Source: Dentipellis sp. KUC8613 (lineage: Eukaryota; Basidiomycota; Agaricomycetes; Russulales; Hericiaceae). From it: a DNA stretch of 64,000 nucleotides. The stretch lies in assembly GCA_002286715.1 (NCBI GenBank), contig NSJX01000005.1, forward strand, positions 377,959-441,958, in the 5' to 3' direction. Each line of letters starts with the position of its first letter. Position 1 is the first letter of the stretch. The translations under genes were made by a program, and so were the position numbers. Positions 1 through 17,581 of the stretch are shown here, one piece after another. The notes beneath the pieces are model-generated. The model ran no database searches. It was not told the DNA's origin and worked only from the letters and a program-made list of their open reading frames with translations.

Positions 1-1588
1 GTCCGAATGCAGAGACTTCTGAATGCGTTGGCCCAGTTTACGCGGGAAGTCCTTGCCGTGTGCGGCAAAGCATTGCGCGGTGCCGTACATGGGCGTAGCG
101 CGTTCAAGGTGGGACTTGATCGGCTTCGACTCAAAGTGGACGAGAAGTTGGGAGAGAATGCCAATGCTCTGGAAGCCTGTAAGCGAAACATGGACCACGA
201 AAGTCGGGAAACGATCTACCGTGTGGGCCGGCGGCACGCTAGAATGTCCACCAGGAGAAGTCACTTCGATACGAGTGTCGATATAGCCCTTCTCGCCGAC
301 TCCGACATTCGCAAAGATAGAGCCATGCCTGGTACCGAACCCTCCTGCAATTGCGCGGTTCAGCCCATGTCTAAAAGGATATAGCAACATGCTTACCGCC
401 CTCATCCACGAGCATAGCAAACGCGTCCTTGCCGTACTTGTCGAAAAGCCATTTGCCGATGTGACGGGCACCCTGATCATCGAACGTTTAGTGATCAAGG
501 CTACAGTGGCTTCTGAGGCTTTGGGTGATACGCACGTGGAGGCCACTGACTTCCTCGTCGAATCCAAACGCCAGGACAATGGACCGATTAGGCTGGAACG
601 ACTTCTCCAGGAGGGACTCGACGGAGGAGCTGCAAAGTGGAGTCAGCGTAGTTCACCTCATGAAGGGATGATGAATAGAGAAGCGTACGCACAGAATACC
701 AATCAGGCCACTCTTGTCATCGGAGCTCCCTCTGCCCCAGAGCCGTTCACCTAAAGGTAGAAAAGGGATGAGCATCACATCGGGCTTCGATTCTTTGACA
801 CATTACCGTCATAGTGTCCTGAGAATGGAGGGAAAGTCCACTCGTCTGCCGTAGTGGGGTTGACGGGAACCACGTCTGACGACATGAAATTCAGTAAGAC
901 GTCATAATACAATTCACTGAATGCTCACCCTGATGGGCTGCCAAGAGCAGCGGCTTGAGGGAGTCATCAGAACCCTTCCAATGGTATACCAGCCCGTATG
1001 TGTTGACTTTGGTCAGAGTGAGGTTCGAATGGCTGCAATATAGTCGTCAGCAAGCAAGCAGGTCTCAGGCTCACCACTAGGACCTACACGAGCGGGAATG
1101 CCTGTTGAAGGTACTCCTGGAATGGAATGAACACATCCCAGCGGGGATCCTCTCCGACAGGCAGCATCTTGTCGTGCGATTCGGTACTGTGGAAGCGAGG
1201 ACGCAGTCGCTGTGTCAAGACACCACCAGCAAAGATACAGGCGGAGAACATACGGGATTCTGACAGCACCTCCCAACCAGTCGACCGCCCGCCCTCTGAA
1301 CTCGTCCGTCTGCAAAGCATCTCCCAGCGACTTCCACAGTTCGCCGTTGTTGTCTGGGTAGAGTGCATCGACCTGAGGGCACAGCTCTTCGTCGCCAGAC
1401 CCGAACACGCGATGTTTCACTGTGCTCGTGAAGTGTCCAGTGTAAGCATTGTTAAGGAAGTAGAGTGACGCCAGGACGATGATGCCCATGTAGGCGAAGT
1501 CCCGCCTCCTCTGCCTCGGCTGGTTCAGAGGCGGGGCAGGGGCCGCATTCACCGAGGGCAGAATCTCGCTCTTCTCAGAGGGCGGCAT
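1..1588 (-). CDS. CPS1: M20 family carboxypeptidase S (Gly-Xaa carboxypeptidase), C-terminus cut by window edge
   Basis: A zinc metallopeptidase that in fungi acts in the vacuole, removing C-terminal residues from small peptides. The start at 1588 gives a short polar N-terminus followed by a hydrophobic segment at about residues 32-50 (starting YMGIIVLASLYF), a type II membrane anchor as in yeast Cps1. Spliced in at least five exons (exon 1 is 1588-1254), the protein carries the M20 metal sites in order: AAHQ-D-VVPV, GRGSSDDKSG, FGFDEEVSG with the paired glutamates, and VDEGGGFG. A dimerisation-domain segment, SPGGHSSVPPAHT, lies near 230. The gene runs off the left edge, so roughly the last third, with the final metal-binding His, is not visible. 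Frames and splice sites are intact in what can be seen. The family call is secure. Confidence 0.9.
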
Positions 1589-2212
1589 GGTGGTTTGGAA
1601 GAGACGGAGACAAGAAGGGGATTATATATGGCGGATCGAGCAGAGGCACCATATGGCCATGAGAACGAGGCTAATTAGTGCGTGCGGGATGATGCAAATG
1701 TCGCGGGTAGCCGCTTCCAGTCAGATAACCTTCCGCCAACGGCACCCACAGCGGCTCACCACCCCAGGAGCACCGTCGACGGTGTTCGCAGCGATAAGAC
1801 CGTAAAACTGCTATCTTGTGAGTCGGCACACTCCATTGCGAGTTAATACTTTATCGGTGTTATCGGTTATCCAGCGAATGATAACTCAATAACCCGAGGC
1901 GATCGTCAAGTATGCGGAACTTGCGTACCTGTTCGGAAGCAAGCAAGTAAAGATGATGCGGAGACGCAGATATCCCGTATCGAACAGCGCAGGACCACGG
2001 ATCATGTCTCGTTGCATTCGATTTAATCAGGCTGAGCAATGGCAGGGTAAGTATTAAGAGGTCCATTCTTTTGAGAGAGATACGAGCGTCGATTACATGA
2101 AATAATACACACTTCGGTGACCAATTGCTTGAAAATACAGGGAGACAGAAATACAGCACTTGCCGCAAACATGGCGACCCTACCGAGAGCGAAACCAGAA
2201 ACCATTCCTCCC
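1589..2212. other. intergenic: CPS1-like promoter and MYND gene 3' region
   Basis: Both flanking genes are on the minus strand, so this holds the 5' region of the carboxypeptidase gene and the 3' end of the MYND gene. Short open frames here have no coding character or recognisable product. A TATA-like stretch (tatatatgg) lies near 1623-1631, about 40 bases upstream of the carboxypeptidase start. Confidence 0.5.
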
Positions 2213-3155
2213 TCACTCCGGCACCGATCCGGGCTTCGGACCTGTGCGGTTCGCTTTTGTGGTATTCTGTGTCACAAAGGACCTCGTGCTGGCGTCACCC
2301 TTTTCGATCCGCGCCTGAAAATCGGAGGCCCATGTCAACGAAGCTTTTCGGAAATTGTCAGCTCCAATGGCCTTGAAGTGGGCCTCCGGGTTTGTGATGC
2401 CATACAAGAGGATGCGGAACAATCCCTCGCATGTGATAAGCACGCGAATAGCGTCGGGATTGCGATACTGGCGGTCGCGTTTGAATTCTTCGATGCTGTC
2501 TTCGTCGGACCCCATGTCCCGCATGCATACAACCACCTCAGGGGTAGTTAAGACGCAGCCCTTCGTCATCTGCGGGAGAGGATGTGATTGTGAGCTAAGC
2601 TACGAGGTCAAAAACAAATAAATCGAAAGCAGGACACACGCGAAGGATCTGGGAAGGACTTGGAGGGTCTGGTCTCTGATCCATATAGATCAACACACTA
2701 GTACCGGATTATTCAACTTCACTTCCACCACGAGACAGAAGCGATACTCACTTATGTGTCGATGTGATATTTGGCTGGTCAAGAAGGTTCAGAGCCAGGA
2801 TGGCGAAGTCACAGACAGCAGGCTTCCATATAGAGAGCCATTTCTGCAATAGCTCGTAGATGGGGTTCGGACGCCCCGAGAAGGCCGGCAGTAAGCCCAG
2901 CTTCTCTAGCATGCGCTTCTGCGAAGCCGCACGGCACGCAGCCTTGTGCGTTTTCCAGGCTTTGACCTGACAGTCTCGTGAGCAGTACATGACCATCCTA
3001 TAAACGTGTGAGTAAAGGGGAAAATATGCCAAAAAGCCCCTGCGGGCTGTATATATATATGCTCACCTGCACTCGGTACATCTCCGGAGTACTGCAACAC
3101 CACACTCAACGAAGCAATAGCTACAGTGGTCTGGGCGGTATGGAATCGAGGACAT
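2213..3155 (-). CDS. MYND-type zinc-finger protein
   Basis: The start at 3155 opens exon 1 with CSYCFVECG. After a short intron containing a TA repeat (about 3048-3062), exon 2 supplies YCSRDCQVKAWKTHKAAC. Together these give the full MYND Cys/His zinc-binding pattern within the first 60 residues. The rest, in exon 2 and a third exon (2569-2213), is a helical region of about 180 residues that starts with KRMLEKLGLLPAF and has no second domain I recognise. Free-standing MYND proteins of this size are abundant in Agaricomycetes. MYND fingers usually bind proline-rich partner peptides, but the partner here is unknown. The C-terminus (PGSVPE) is reached without a further intron. The domain call is firm; function is open. 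Confidence 0.8.
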
Positions 3156-3747
3156 AGTAGTTTTTCGCAATAGTGGTGGCGTCCTGGACTGGCAGCGAGT
3201 GGATAGTGAATAAAAAGGAGAGGGTTTAGGAACCTCAGTTGCTACATTTCGGCAGACGCCGCGCGCGACACCTCGAGCTAACTTTGGGGAAGGAAGGCCA
3301 TTTAGTGGTCCTTATTCCTGCACGCGTGCAGTAGACATCAATCAAAGGCGAGATACAAGAAACAGGTTTCAACGAAGCATCTGGACTTGGAGAACACAGA
3401 CGTAGTATAACAACTTGAAGTACTTGCTTCCGCGTTATCGGTGACCGCGAGGTGATACCCCATCTTTAGGGCAGGTCAATACGCGTCCACACGTGCCTCC
3501 CGCCAGTTGACGTCACCGCGTAAGCATCCTCATATCCTGGTGTGATAGCTATGCATGCAGTATTCAGTAATAGCGCTCAGATATTGTTTTACTTCCAACA
3601 GCGGCACTGAGTACTGAAGCCTTGTACATGGCATCCATCACTTCAGTTCAGATCTGAGCAAAGGTAACCTCGAAATTATCGATAGAGACTGATGTACAAA
3701 TTAGCGGCAATAATGATACAATTGTGACTATATGGGAGGATCCCAAA
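3156..3747. other. intergenic: MYND gene promoter and 3' end of the next gene
   Basis: No open frame with coding character was found on either strand. It holds the promoter of the MYND gene and the 3' untranslated region of the small protein gene that ends at 3748. Confidence 0.45.
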
Positions 3748-4412
3748 TCAAACCCATCGTTCGGGTTCCTTCTGCTCCGGCGCTGGCGAAGGTGTGGCCT
3801 GGTCGAATCGGCTACGGCGTTCAGCCAATTTCTGAAAGCTCATAAAATGAGTTTGTGTCCAACGAGACGACATAGAGACCTCTTACCTTCCTGATGTTCT
3901 GGAGGTTCGCAATCGCAGAATCAATGGTAGCCTCGGAGAGCTCGCTGACCTGAAGACGCAAGTGAGTTAGTAGACTTCGTATAGAACAAGTAGGCACGTA
4001 CCGTCTGGCTGGCCTGGTAACCCATTTCCTTCACACGGTCACCCTCAAAGAATCCAGGGGGAGCGGGAGCAGGGGCGGCAGCTGGCTGAGAATCATTGGG
4101 AGCAGTCCTATCACCGTGACGGTCCCCATGTCTCCAACCCCACCCATGCCTATGAGTGTGCGTAACCGTCGCTACAGGAGCCGGAGCCTGCTGCTGATTC
4201 TGGCCGTACGCCGACATATCGATGGGAGAGGCAGCTGGGTAAGCATGCGACATTTCTATCCTCTTCCTCTCGTGACACTTCATGACGGAGTAGGTGATGA
4301 TAGAACCGATGCCGAACCAGAAAAGGCGGTGAGGACGGGGAGACCAGTACATGCGGCGGAAGGAGTGGTTGTAGGGGTAGGAGCCAGAGTAGAACGGTGG
4401 GTGGAAAGACAT
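3748..4412 (-). CDS. small conserved fungal protein with an N-terminal hydrophobic segment
   Basis: The start at 4412 opens a frame of about 135 codons. A splice at about 4000 (GT within the codons following ASQT) removes a frame that otherwise reads into non-coding sequence, and a second intron (about 3887-3838) joins the last exon, which ends in EPERWV. Residues about 28-42 (LFWFGIGSIITYSV) are a possible single membrane segment, preceded by an aromatic, basic stretch. The middle is rich in Pro, Ala, Gln and His. The C-terminus is a helical repeat-like region (VSELSEATIDSAIANLQNIRKK). The overall shape recalls small fungal membrane proteins of unknown role. I do not recognise a named family. 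It is divergent with the U2AF gene, 369 bases away. Confidence 0.65.
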
Positions 4413-4781
4413 GTCGATTCGGATGATGCAGACGACCAGAAGCAGGAAGGCATTTTATAGCACTTGCGGCCGCAGGGATGCGTCACTTCACGGTGTCGGC
4501 ACCCCTAAGGTTCATGAATGTGCCCTGTAACAGCGAGGCGCTGCGGAGGAGACCTAGACATCGAACGGTCAGATTTTGCGTCAGAGGTCGACGCCGACGA
4601 CGAGCGCGTCCTCACGGCAGCACGCCGCGACGCGCAAATCAGCGGCAGCGGCAGCGACGGAGCCCAGCGGACCGCGCTTCGGCATGCTCCGATTGCCGGA
4701 GTCCCACGCTCGAGTCTTTTGCTCCCACAGAACCGTTGCACTTGCTGGCCCAAGCGACACCTTTTGCAGTGCACCTCATCC
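4413..4781. promoter_or_regulatory. divergent promoter region between the small membrane protein and U2AF large subunit
   Basis: About 370 bases separate two start codons that point away from each other, so both promoters must lie here. The sequence is GC-rich without an obvious TATA box. Open frames in it do not look coding. Confidence 0.5.
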
Positions 4782-6964
<2,183 letters not shown>

Positions 6965-7608
6965 GATGTTCAGTTGTTCTTTTGCTCCTGAATTGCTTCA
7001 TTGTATCGTACGTGCTGTGGTTGGGATATGAATATGTTGCGTTTGTTGAAATTGGTACCTGTGTTTGTCTGTCAATACGCTTCGAGTCTTTCTTGGGTCA
7101 TCCCTTCACTGCTCCCTGAAGCCGATCTCTGCCTTGTATATATTGCTCTGTTCAGATGTTACTGTAACGTCATTGCCTCTTGCAAACTTCACGTTTACCG
7201 ACTTCGTTCCTGAAAAGACTTCCACTTTCGCGGGCACGCCGCTGGCAGTGCGCATTGTGCTCACGAGTGGTGTGACGCTTGGGCAGACCGCACTCCCACG
7301 CAGCTAGGGCTGGATCACAACCAATCAAGGCCATTTTGTCGACGTATCATGTGTAAGTGGTGTTAGCGCAGCCTGCTACTGCAGCCGCTAGTAATTTCCC
7401 CTTATCCACATCGCCTGCTGCAGCGTTGGATAATCGTTCTAGGCAGCGTCTACGCACCGCGGCCGTTCCACTCCGGAGCCCGTACCTCGCCCGTACGTGC
7501 GCACTCTACTGAATATAAAGTCCTCCGTGGATCACGGCCACTAGTTCCACACGCCCGGATACGCGCACTCGACTTGAACGAAGTTGCGACCCCTAATTAG
7601 CCAACGCG
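6965..7608. other. intergenic: U2AF 3' region and amidase promoter
   Basis: No coding frame was recognised. A TATA-like tgaatataaag sits at about 7510-7520, roughly 90 bases before the amidase start codon, and may be its core promoter. Confidence 0.45.
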
Positions 7609-9942
7609 ATGTGGCCATTCTCAACCCCTGCGTATGTGAAGATCGCCGACGCGAAGCGCTCTGAACGCGATGCGAGACTCGCACTAGCCTCGCCGTTTTC
7701 CGCGGAGGAGCACCAGATATTTTTGGATGCTACCGGTGAGTGTGTGTTCTCTGTCTTCGTGTTGAAGATCTCCTGACATGGTTCATCTGTCCGGGATGCA
7801 GCCGTAGAGATTGTGGAGCACATCTCAAAGGGCGAGTGGACGGCGTCGCAGGTGTTGGATGCATATATTGCCCGCGCAGCGCAGGCACAGGCAGAGACGA
7901 ACTGTCTCACGGAGAGTACGTCGCACCCTGTTTATGACGCATATATGTATCCGTTTTGATGAGTAGGAAACGTGGTGGCACCCAGTTCTGTTCGAGCAGG
8001 CGCGCGGCGAGGCGAAGCGGCTGGACGAGGAGTTCGCCGCCTCTGGGAAGCTGAAGGGCCCGTTGCATGGCGTGCCCGTGAGCCTAAAGGATCAACGTGC
8101 GTACATGGCGCTTCTCCGATCGAGTGGGTGCATATATTGACTTACATTGCCCTTGGATACAGTGAACGTAGCCGGGATGGACAGCACGATCGGGCTCACG
8201 GAATTGGCCTACCATCCAGCTACTTCCGACGCATCCGTCCGTGTCTCCGCATTCTCTAGTCCTACCAACCCAGTCGCTTAAGCTCGATTTAACAGGTCGT
8301 CCAGCAGCTGCGCGCCGCGGGCGCGATCCCCATTTCAAAGACCAACGTCCCACAGACCATGCTCTCATTTGAATGTGCCAACCCTCTCTGGGGACGCACT
8401 AGCAACCCGTACAGCGCGGCGCACACCTGCGGCGGGTCCTCAGGCGGCGAGGCAGCGCTGCTCGCCGTGGATGGTTCAGCACTTGGTGTGGGGTCTGACG
8501 TCGGCGGGAGCCTGCGCATCCCGGCGTCGTATTGTGGAATCTACTCGCTGAAGCCTGGCTTTGGGCGGGTTGCGGACGACGGTGCGCGCAAGAATGCTCC
8601 AGGCTTTGAGGCGATTCATAGTGTTATTGGGCCCATGGGTCGGTGAGTGCCTATAACGCTGGTGCAAAAAACGGGGATCATAGAGACTTCGTCCTTGACA
8701 GGTCGGTGGGGGACGTTGAGGCGATGGCGAAAGTACTCTTTGGTGCACGGGGCATCAGCTACTTTCCGGCGCCGGTACCTTACCGTCCGGTCCAGCTGCC
8801 CAAGAAGCTCAAGATCGGTTATTATATCCGCGGTTCGCACCTTTATGTTTCTAAATATTTTAGAGCCTATGGTTTATGATGCATACAGATGACTTCGTGA
8901 AGACTTCGCCAGCTTGTCAGCGGGCTGTGTTAGAGACTGTGGAAGCACTGCGCCGCGAAGGACATGAGTGCATTGAATTCGTTCCACCCAATTGTGTGTG
9001 ACCAGCACAGTATACCTTTGACGATCACTGGGACTGACCTTTTCACAGTGATACGAGCGATAGAGATGTTTGTGGGATTGACTTCCGCAGATAGCTACCA
9101 GACCTTACTGTCGCATCTCGGCTCCGACCCGAAGGTCAGTGTGGATTTCATCCACAGGTATCTAGACCAGTACTCATACCTCGTGCACAGGAATCAAGTT
9201 TGTTCTTGGTGACATTGAGCCCTTCGCTCCCAGGTACAGTGCCCCGCCTTCCCCGGTTACGTCGAGTTCTAATCTGCAAGCAGCGTTCGTCCGCAGGCTC
9301 GCCCGATGGATCCTACACACGTTCGTCGGAGACGACGTCTTTGCGAGGTTGTTTGTGCATTCGAGACCCAAGCCCATGAAGGAGGTGTATGAATATGCCG
9401 TGCAGCGCAATGAATTCGTGCAGTCTTGGATGGAGGAGGTATGAGACTGACTCGACACCGATATTTATGCGTTCTGAAGATTGCTCTTAGGTGTGGGTCA
9501 AGAACGATTTCGACGCCGTCATAGCACCTACGCAGGCATCCCCAGCGCTTCCTCATGGGTATGCGTCTGTTCGCAGTCTCTCGATGAATTCTTACTGACC
9601 TCTCCCAACAGTGGATGCTTCAGATTGTCGCCCCTCTCCGCTGCAACAATTCTCTACAACATCGTCGACAGCCCCGTAGGGGTTGTCCCCGTCACGCGCG
9701 TCGACCCCGAGCGAGATCAGCTCAGTGACGAGTGGCGCGCACGGGCAGGGGGAGGATCCAAGATCCTGGAGCATGAGCTATACAGCAATGGGATCTACGA
9801 TCCTGTGAAGATGAAGGGGCTGCCCCTGGGCGTGCAGATCGTGGGGAGGCCGTGGGAGGAAGAGAAGGTGATTGCGTTAATGCATGAGGTGGACAAGGCA
9901 TTAGGGCCTCGAGGCTTCGGGCCGGGCAGTCGAAAGTCGTGA
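7609..9942 (+). CDS. amidase signature family hydrolase (acetamidase / fatty-acid-amide hydrolase-like)
   Basis: Hydrolyses an amide bond with a Ser-cisSer-Lys triad; the substrate cannot be told from sequence. The start at 7609 gives MWPFSTPAYVK. Roughly a dozen small exons assemble a protein of about 550 residues, typical for fungal members. The catalytic Lys is in HGVPVSLKDQ. The glycine-rich signature CGGSSGGEAALLA (near 8430) holds the cis-Ser, and the nucleophile Ser is in GSDVGGSLRIP (near 8500). The C-terminal exon includes GLPLGVQIVGRPWEEEKV, a standard end for this family. No signal peptide is evident, so it is probably cytosolic or weakly membrane-attached. Splice sites appear intact throughout. 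Confidence 0.9.
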
Positions 9943-11214
9943 TACGATTTCTCGAGGATATGTACAATAGGCGCATATGCGATGGGGTGCCGCTAGGAGA
10001 AGCATGGTGCATGGTGTCAGTCGCCAAGCGAGCGGCGCTCGGACTTCCTCTGCTCGATCTGAGGGTCACGAAGAGTTGGTAGTGGACGCGAAGAAGAAAC
10101 CACACAGACGCACCCATGCTTTCTTACAATCCCTATACGCCTGGAAGAAGTCAAGGCACTTGTCCCGGTCGTAGTCATGTCTGTTCAAGCACTCCATCGA
10201 CGCTTTGGACGCCTCGACACAGGGGCTAATGTAGATAGGTAGGTCACTATTTCATCTCTGGAAATAGGAAGTATTGTTACGCACTCTGCAAATTCCGATG
10301 TAACCGAGCGAGCCTTCAGTCAGGGTGGAGTATCAGCAAGTACAAATGGCTTCTTCAGAGTAGACGGCGTACACCGAACGTATCTCGATAGTTGTTAGGC
10401 TTCGAAGTTGCCCATGGAGATGGTTCAGACTGATCCTGAGGCGGGGCTTCGTCTTTTCGTCTGGCCATGGTAGTAGACTGTGAGCAAGTGAGTGAAGGTA
10501 GGTACCTGGCGCCGGTCTTTGCCGCGTCAACGCGTCAAGTTGAAGACCCTTCAATTGCATAAGCGCCTGGATCAAACATGTACTTCGCTCACCAACAAGA
10601 AATTTCCCTGCTTTTTCGCTCATAGGCATTTGGCGGGCGATTTTACAGGCCATATTTTAGCAGGTATGTCGCAGATCTAGACTGCAAACTGGCGTTGGGC
10701 GAGAAAAGCCAGACTCAAACAGGACCTGCCCCGAAGAGAGAATGCTAGTAATGGTATGCCTCTGTTCGATTCTATCAGCATGCCTAGGCGCCGCTGGCTA
10801 TAGTATGCTACAACGTGGTGTGTCAGGGAATTCCTCCTAGGATGCCCAAGCTGGCCATGCCATGCGGTGTGCCTCGTCTGCTCGCACATCGCCGCGTTCT
10901 TGCAATGGCAGGCTTCACGTCGAATGGTGACTTGACTCTGAACCCACGTCCTTACTGACGCTGACAACATATGCAGTGATGCACTTCCCTGACAATACAG
11001 GCCACCATTCGACATTCAAACATCCCATAGCTTCGACGTTCAATTACAGAGGATCTATTCTTGACCGAGTCAAGGCTTCTTCATTGCGTTAAGTAGAGAA
11101 ACAGAACAGAGAGACAGTACTAAAAACAACGTGTTCGTAACAACTGCGAAATGGATTGTGTTTGCGATTCATGAGGGTCCTCCGAGGGTCACTGGCTAGT
11201 CAAGCGCGACCCGA
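9943..11214. other. convergent intergenic region between the amidase and CDC48, nothing recognised
   Basis: About 1.27 kb between two 3' ends. Open frames on both strands are short, lack matching splice sites and have no recognisable product. I saw no tRNA-like box pair or repeat. Confidence 0.4.
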
Positions 11215-14227
<3,013 letters not shown>

Positions 14228-14459
14228 GATGACAGTGTAGGAGGTTCGTTGAAAGAGAGAAAGTAAAGGGGGCTCGTGAGACGAGGGACCTTATAGTCTG
14301 GAGAAAGGAGAGGGACGCGCGGCCTGCAAGGTGCATTACACTCCCGTATAGGTCGTGGGAACATCCTGGTCTCGCAGGTTCCAGACGTTTCCAATCTCAG
14401 TCGTACGTGGCTCCTCCCTTGGTCCACAGACCTCTCTCAAGCTACTATCGTCTTGCTAT

Positions 14460-15379
14460 TCACATCTCCTCCTCAGAGAAATCAATCTCCTCTACCGGAA
14501 AGTCTCCCACCTCCACCTTATCTGGTCGCACAAACACACCGTACTTTGGCTGGCAAGTGAAATATCGTTCGCCTTGCACCCTGACACGCGATGCAGTGAA
14601 TCAGAGCTGAGAAATCCATCGAGAGAAAGCTGCTTACGATCCATCATTTTTGCCGATTGGTTCGTCGTATTCCACACCCACCCAGACACCACCAGCACTC
14701 CCAAATTTCGTGGCGCCCACAAAGCGCACCGTCCCACGTTTGTGGAACCCTTCCTCGGTTGACTCGACTTGGCATCGAGAGCCTACGGTGATGTCCAGGT
14801 TTGGTACTTCTACCGCCTTTGCTTCATCTTTAGGAGCAAAGCGCCCGACTTTGTTACGTTGCTTGTACGCGAGAACAGAGTCTGTCGAGAAATCAATATA
14901 TCTGAAGCGAGCGTGCTGTCAAAGACCTACCTTGACGTGCAGCATACTGTTCGTCACTAATTTCAAACTTTTCCACCGCCGAGACGTCTGTAAGTTGTCC
15001 GGTGAATGTCGCAGATGGATTGGTGTCTTCGACCTGGAACGCTCAGGTATTATTATGCGGTAATCATCGACAATTCATCGTCGACTCACGTTCAAAACTT
15101 GCCAATCGCGCAAGCCATAAAATCCGAGCGGCTTGCTATCATTGTCCAAGACGGCGATAGCACGGGTATCGCCCTCAGCGTCATGCACGGCAATTCGTTG
15201 ATTGCCCACAGGGATTCCAGTGACGAGCTCCAGCTTCCCCTGATGCTCGCAGAGTTAGACAGTACCACATTTGAGAGAAGAATGCTCACCTTCAGCTGCT
15301 CGACAGTAGTGTGGAGGTCATATCGACGTTCCGAACGGGTATCTGGGGATCTGACAATGACAGTAACCAGACCGGACAT
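14460..15379 (-). CDS. TBCB: tubulin-folding cofactor B (ubiquitin-like + CAP-Gly)
   Basis: Binds alpha-tubulin after the chaperonin and, with cofactor E, feeds it into heterodimer assembly. The start at 15379 ([20 protein letters not shown]) opens an N-terminal ubiquitin-like domain with its second half in exon 2 ([20 protein letters not shown]). A short coiled linker follows ([14 protein letters not shown]), then the C-terminal CAP-Gly domain: [37 protein letters not shown] and [14 protein letters not shown]. The tail ends in the acidic EIDFSEEEM, which mimics a tubulin C-terminus. About 240 residues and 6 or 7 exons. It corresponds to yeast ALF1. The head-to-head neighbour is the DGAT2 gene, 358 bases away. 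Confidence 0.95.
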
Positions 15380-15737
15380 GTTAGTGTAACGGAAGAAGCG
15401 AAAAACGGTGGTGTTCGTCGATGAAAGATCTATCAGCCAATCGCGGGACCTTCGACGGACGAAACTGTGCTGAAAGGTTGCCTCTTATACAAACACATCA
15501 GGAGAACATATACAGGAGCACAGCGCCATATACATCCTGCAAACCAGAGAGCAGCAATTTGCAGACTAAAATGCGGGGCAATGGACAGATGAGGCAAATC
15601 AGAGGGTGCCGGCCGGACCGGGGAGGCGCCGGAACTGGCTCACTGCGGGCGTGTTTGGCGCGTTCATCGCGCCTGCCGTTGACCGACTCCATTATACCGA
15701 CGGCGGCGTCCCCTTACTTGACCGACTCGATATCAAC
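15380..15737. promoter_or_regulatory. divergent promoter region between TBCB and DGAT2
   Basis: The two start codons point away from each other, so this 358-base stretch must hold both promoters. An in-frame non-ATG extension of the DGAT2 frame reaches back to 15606 (beginning around PAGPGRRRNWLTAG) but has no ATG, so it is probably 5' leader. Confidence 0.5.
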
Positions 15738-17581
15738 ATGGAGACCCGACTGTCCTCCTCCTTCACCAACTCTTCACGCTCGCTCTCGTCTTCATCTCTC
15801 AAAGAACGCTTCTCGAAGCTGTCGGTGACCCCGCTGCGGCCGGTGGCAGCCCTCCAGGCGCATGTGGAGTAAGTCATCGAATGTTTCGTGTTTTCCATTC
15901 ATGCTGTTCGTCCCCGCCACGAACGTACAGCTATCATGGAAGCTCGGGGTACTGCGCCGGCCGTACGATCTACTAACGTCATATGTGATCAACAGGTTCG
16001 TGCCTTCCCAGATTCCGAGAGCGCGAAGGTTGCAGACAACCGTAGTGGCATTATGGTCGACTATGATCGTAAATGTCAGCTTTATCTTCTTGCTTCTCTG
16101 GTGAGTTTATAGTATGTGCGATGCAGTGCTGCATGGGCTGAAGGATGCTGGATCCAGCTCGTTTCCTCCGCTCTGGCCACTACTCTTCCCATATGTCATA
16201 TGGGCGCTATACATCGACAAAGCGCCAGAGAACGGGGGAAGGTTGAGTCCGTGGTTCCGCTCCATCAGATTCTGGAAGTACTTTGCAGAATATTACCCAG
16301 CATCGTGAGTTGCTGCGTGATGTGTTTATGAGCTCTACTTACCGCGTCCTTTAAAGCTTTAAGAAAGTGAGCTTTGCACTATAAAGCTACTGTTGTGACT
16401 CTCAACGCTGTACAGGAATGCGATCTACCAGCAGACAGACCATACGTATTTGGGTACCATCCACATGGTATGGTTTCATGTCCTTGGTGGTAAGAGTTTA
16501 CTAACTACCCATCAATGCAGGTATCATCGGCATGTAGGCTACACTGTCTTCCCTTATTTGCTTGCACTTCTGACTTACTACTAGGGGAGCAATGGCAACG
16601 TTCGCGACTGAAGCAACAGGCTTCTCTCGGGCATTCCCTGGCATCAAGCCTCATCTCCTTACGTTGAGCTCGAACTTCAACATGCCATTATACCGAGAAA
16701 TCCTTCTCCTATTGGGTGTCTGCTCCGTGAGCAAGCAGTCCTGCTCAAATATCCTGAAAGGCGGCTCGGGGCAGGCCATCACGATTGTCGTTGGGGGAGC
16801 AGCGGAGAGTCTAAGCGCCCGCCCCGGAACAGCTGACCTCACACTGCGCAAACGGTAGGGCTGTGCTGACTTGACCTTTGGGGCGACATACTCATACTTT
16901 TGCAGCCTTGGTTTCATCAAGGTGGCCATCCAGCACGGGTGCGTATGGGAAAATACGTAAAGGGCAAGATATTGATCGTCGATGCGCATACATAGGGCCG
17001 ATCTCGTTCCAGTCTTTTCTTTCGGGGAAAACGACGTTCGTGTTATCTCCGTCTTGTACTTTTTGATATATATGTTTACCCCCGTGTCATGCAGATATAC
17101 CAGCAAATGCCGAATGAGAAGGGCACCACTGTGTACAAGCTGCAGAAGAAATTCCAGAACGTGTTCGGCTTCACCCTTCCACTATTTCATGGTCGCGGGA
17201 TGCTCAATTGTGCGTCTGGTTTCTATTCCTGATACTTTGACAGCCTCTTACTTTCCATGGTCCTTCGCAGACAACCTCGGACTGATGCCATACCGACGAC
17301 GAATAGTGTCAGTCAGTGAGTACCTCTCCTGCTACTCTGCAGAGCGAAAGAGCTTAAGGTTCTCTGCAGTTGGGCGCCCAATACATGTGACACAGTGCGA
17401 CAAGCCAACAATAGAGCAAATCACCGCAATACAGCAAGCATATATCGAGGAGCTCATGAGGTATGCCAAGTATCCCGACTTCCCTATACTGTGCTGACGG
17501 TCACCTTTCTGTAGAATCTGGCATACCTACAAAGACGAGTTCGCCCGAACTCGCCAGAGAGAGCTCAGCATCATCGACTAG
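15738..17581 (+). CDS. DGA1: diacylglycerol O-acyltransferase, DGAT2 family
   Basis: Makes triacylglycerol from diacylglycerol and acyl-CoA at the ER and lipid droplets. The start at 15738 gives METRLSSSFTNSSRS. Exon 1 joins across about 15870-15991 to a basic FVPSQIPRARRLQTT that leads into a membrane hairpin: VALWSTMIVNVSFIFLLL, then PPLWPLLFPYVIWALYIDKA. The family active-site motif FGYHPHG is near 16460, split from IIGM by an intron. Further blocks are GFSRAFPGIKPHLLTLSSNF, GGAAESLSARPG and [26 protein letters not shown]. The end is ELSIID. About 11 short exons; total length about 360 residues is normal. All frames join cleanly. An intron splits the family motif itself. Confidence 0.93.

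Noticed and set aside
7..754. Two plus-strand open frames at the left edge
   Set aside because: The minus strand here encodes M20 carboxypeptidase motifs (FGFDEEVSG, VDEGGGFG), so the plus frames are shadows.
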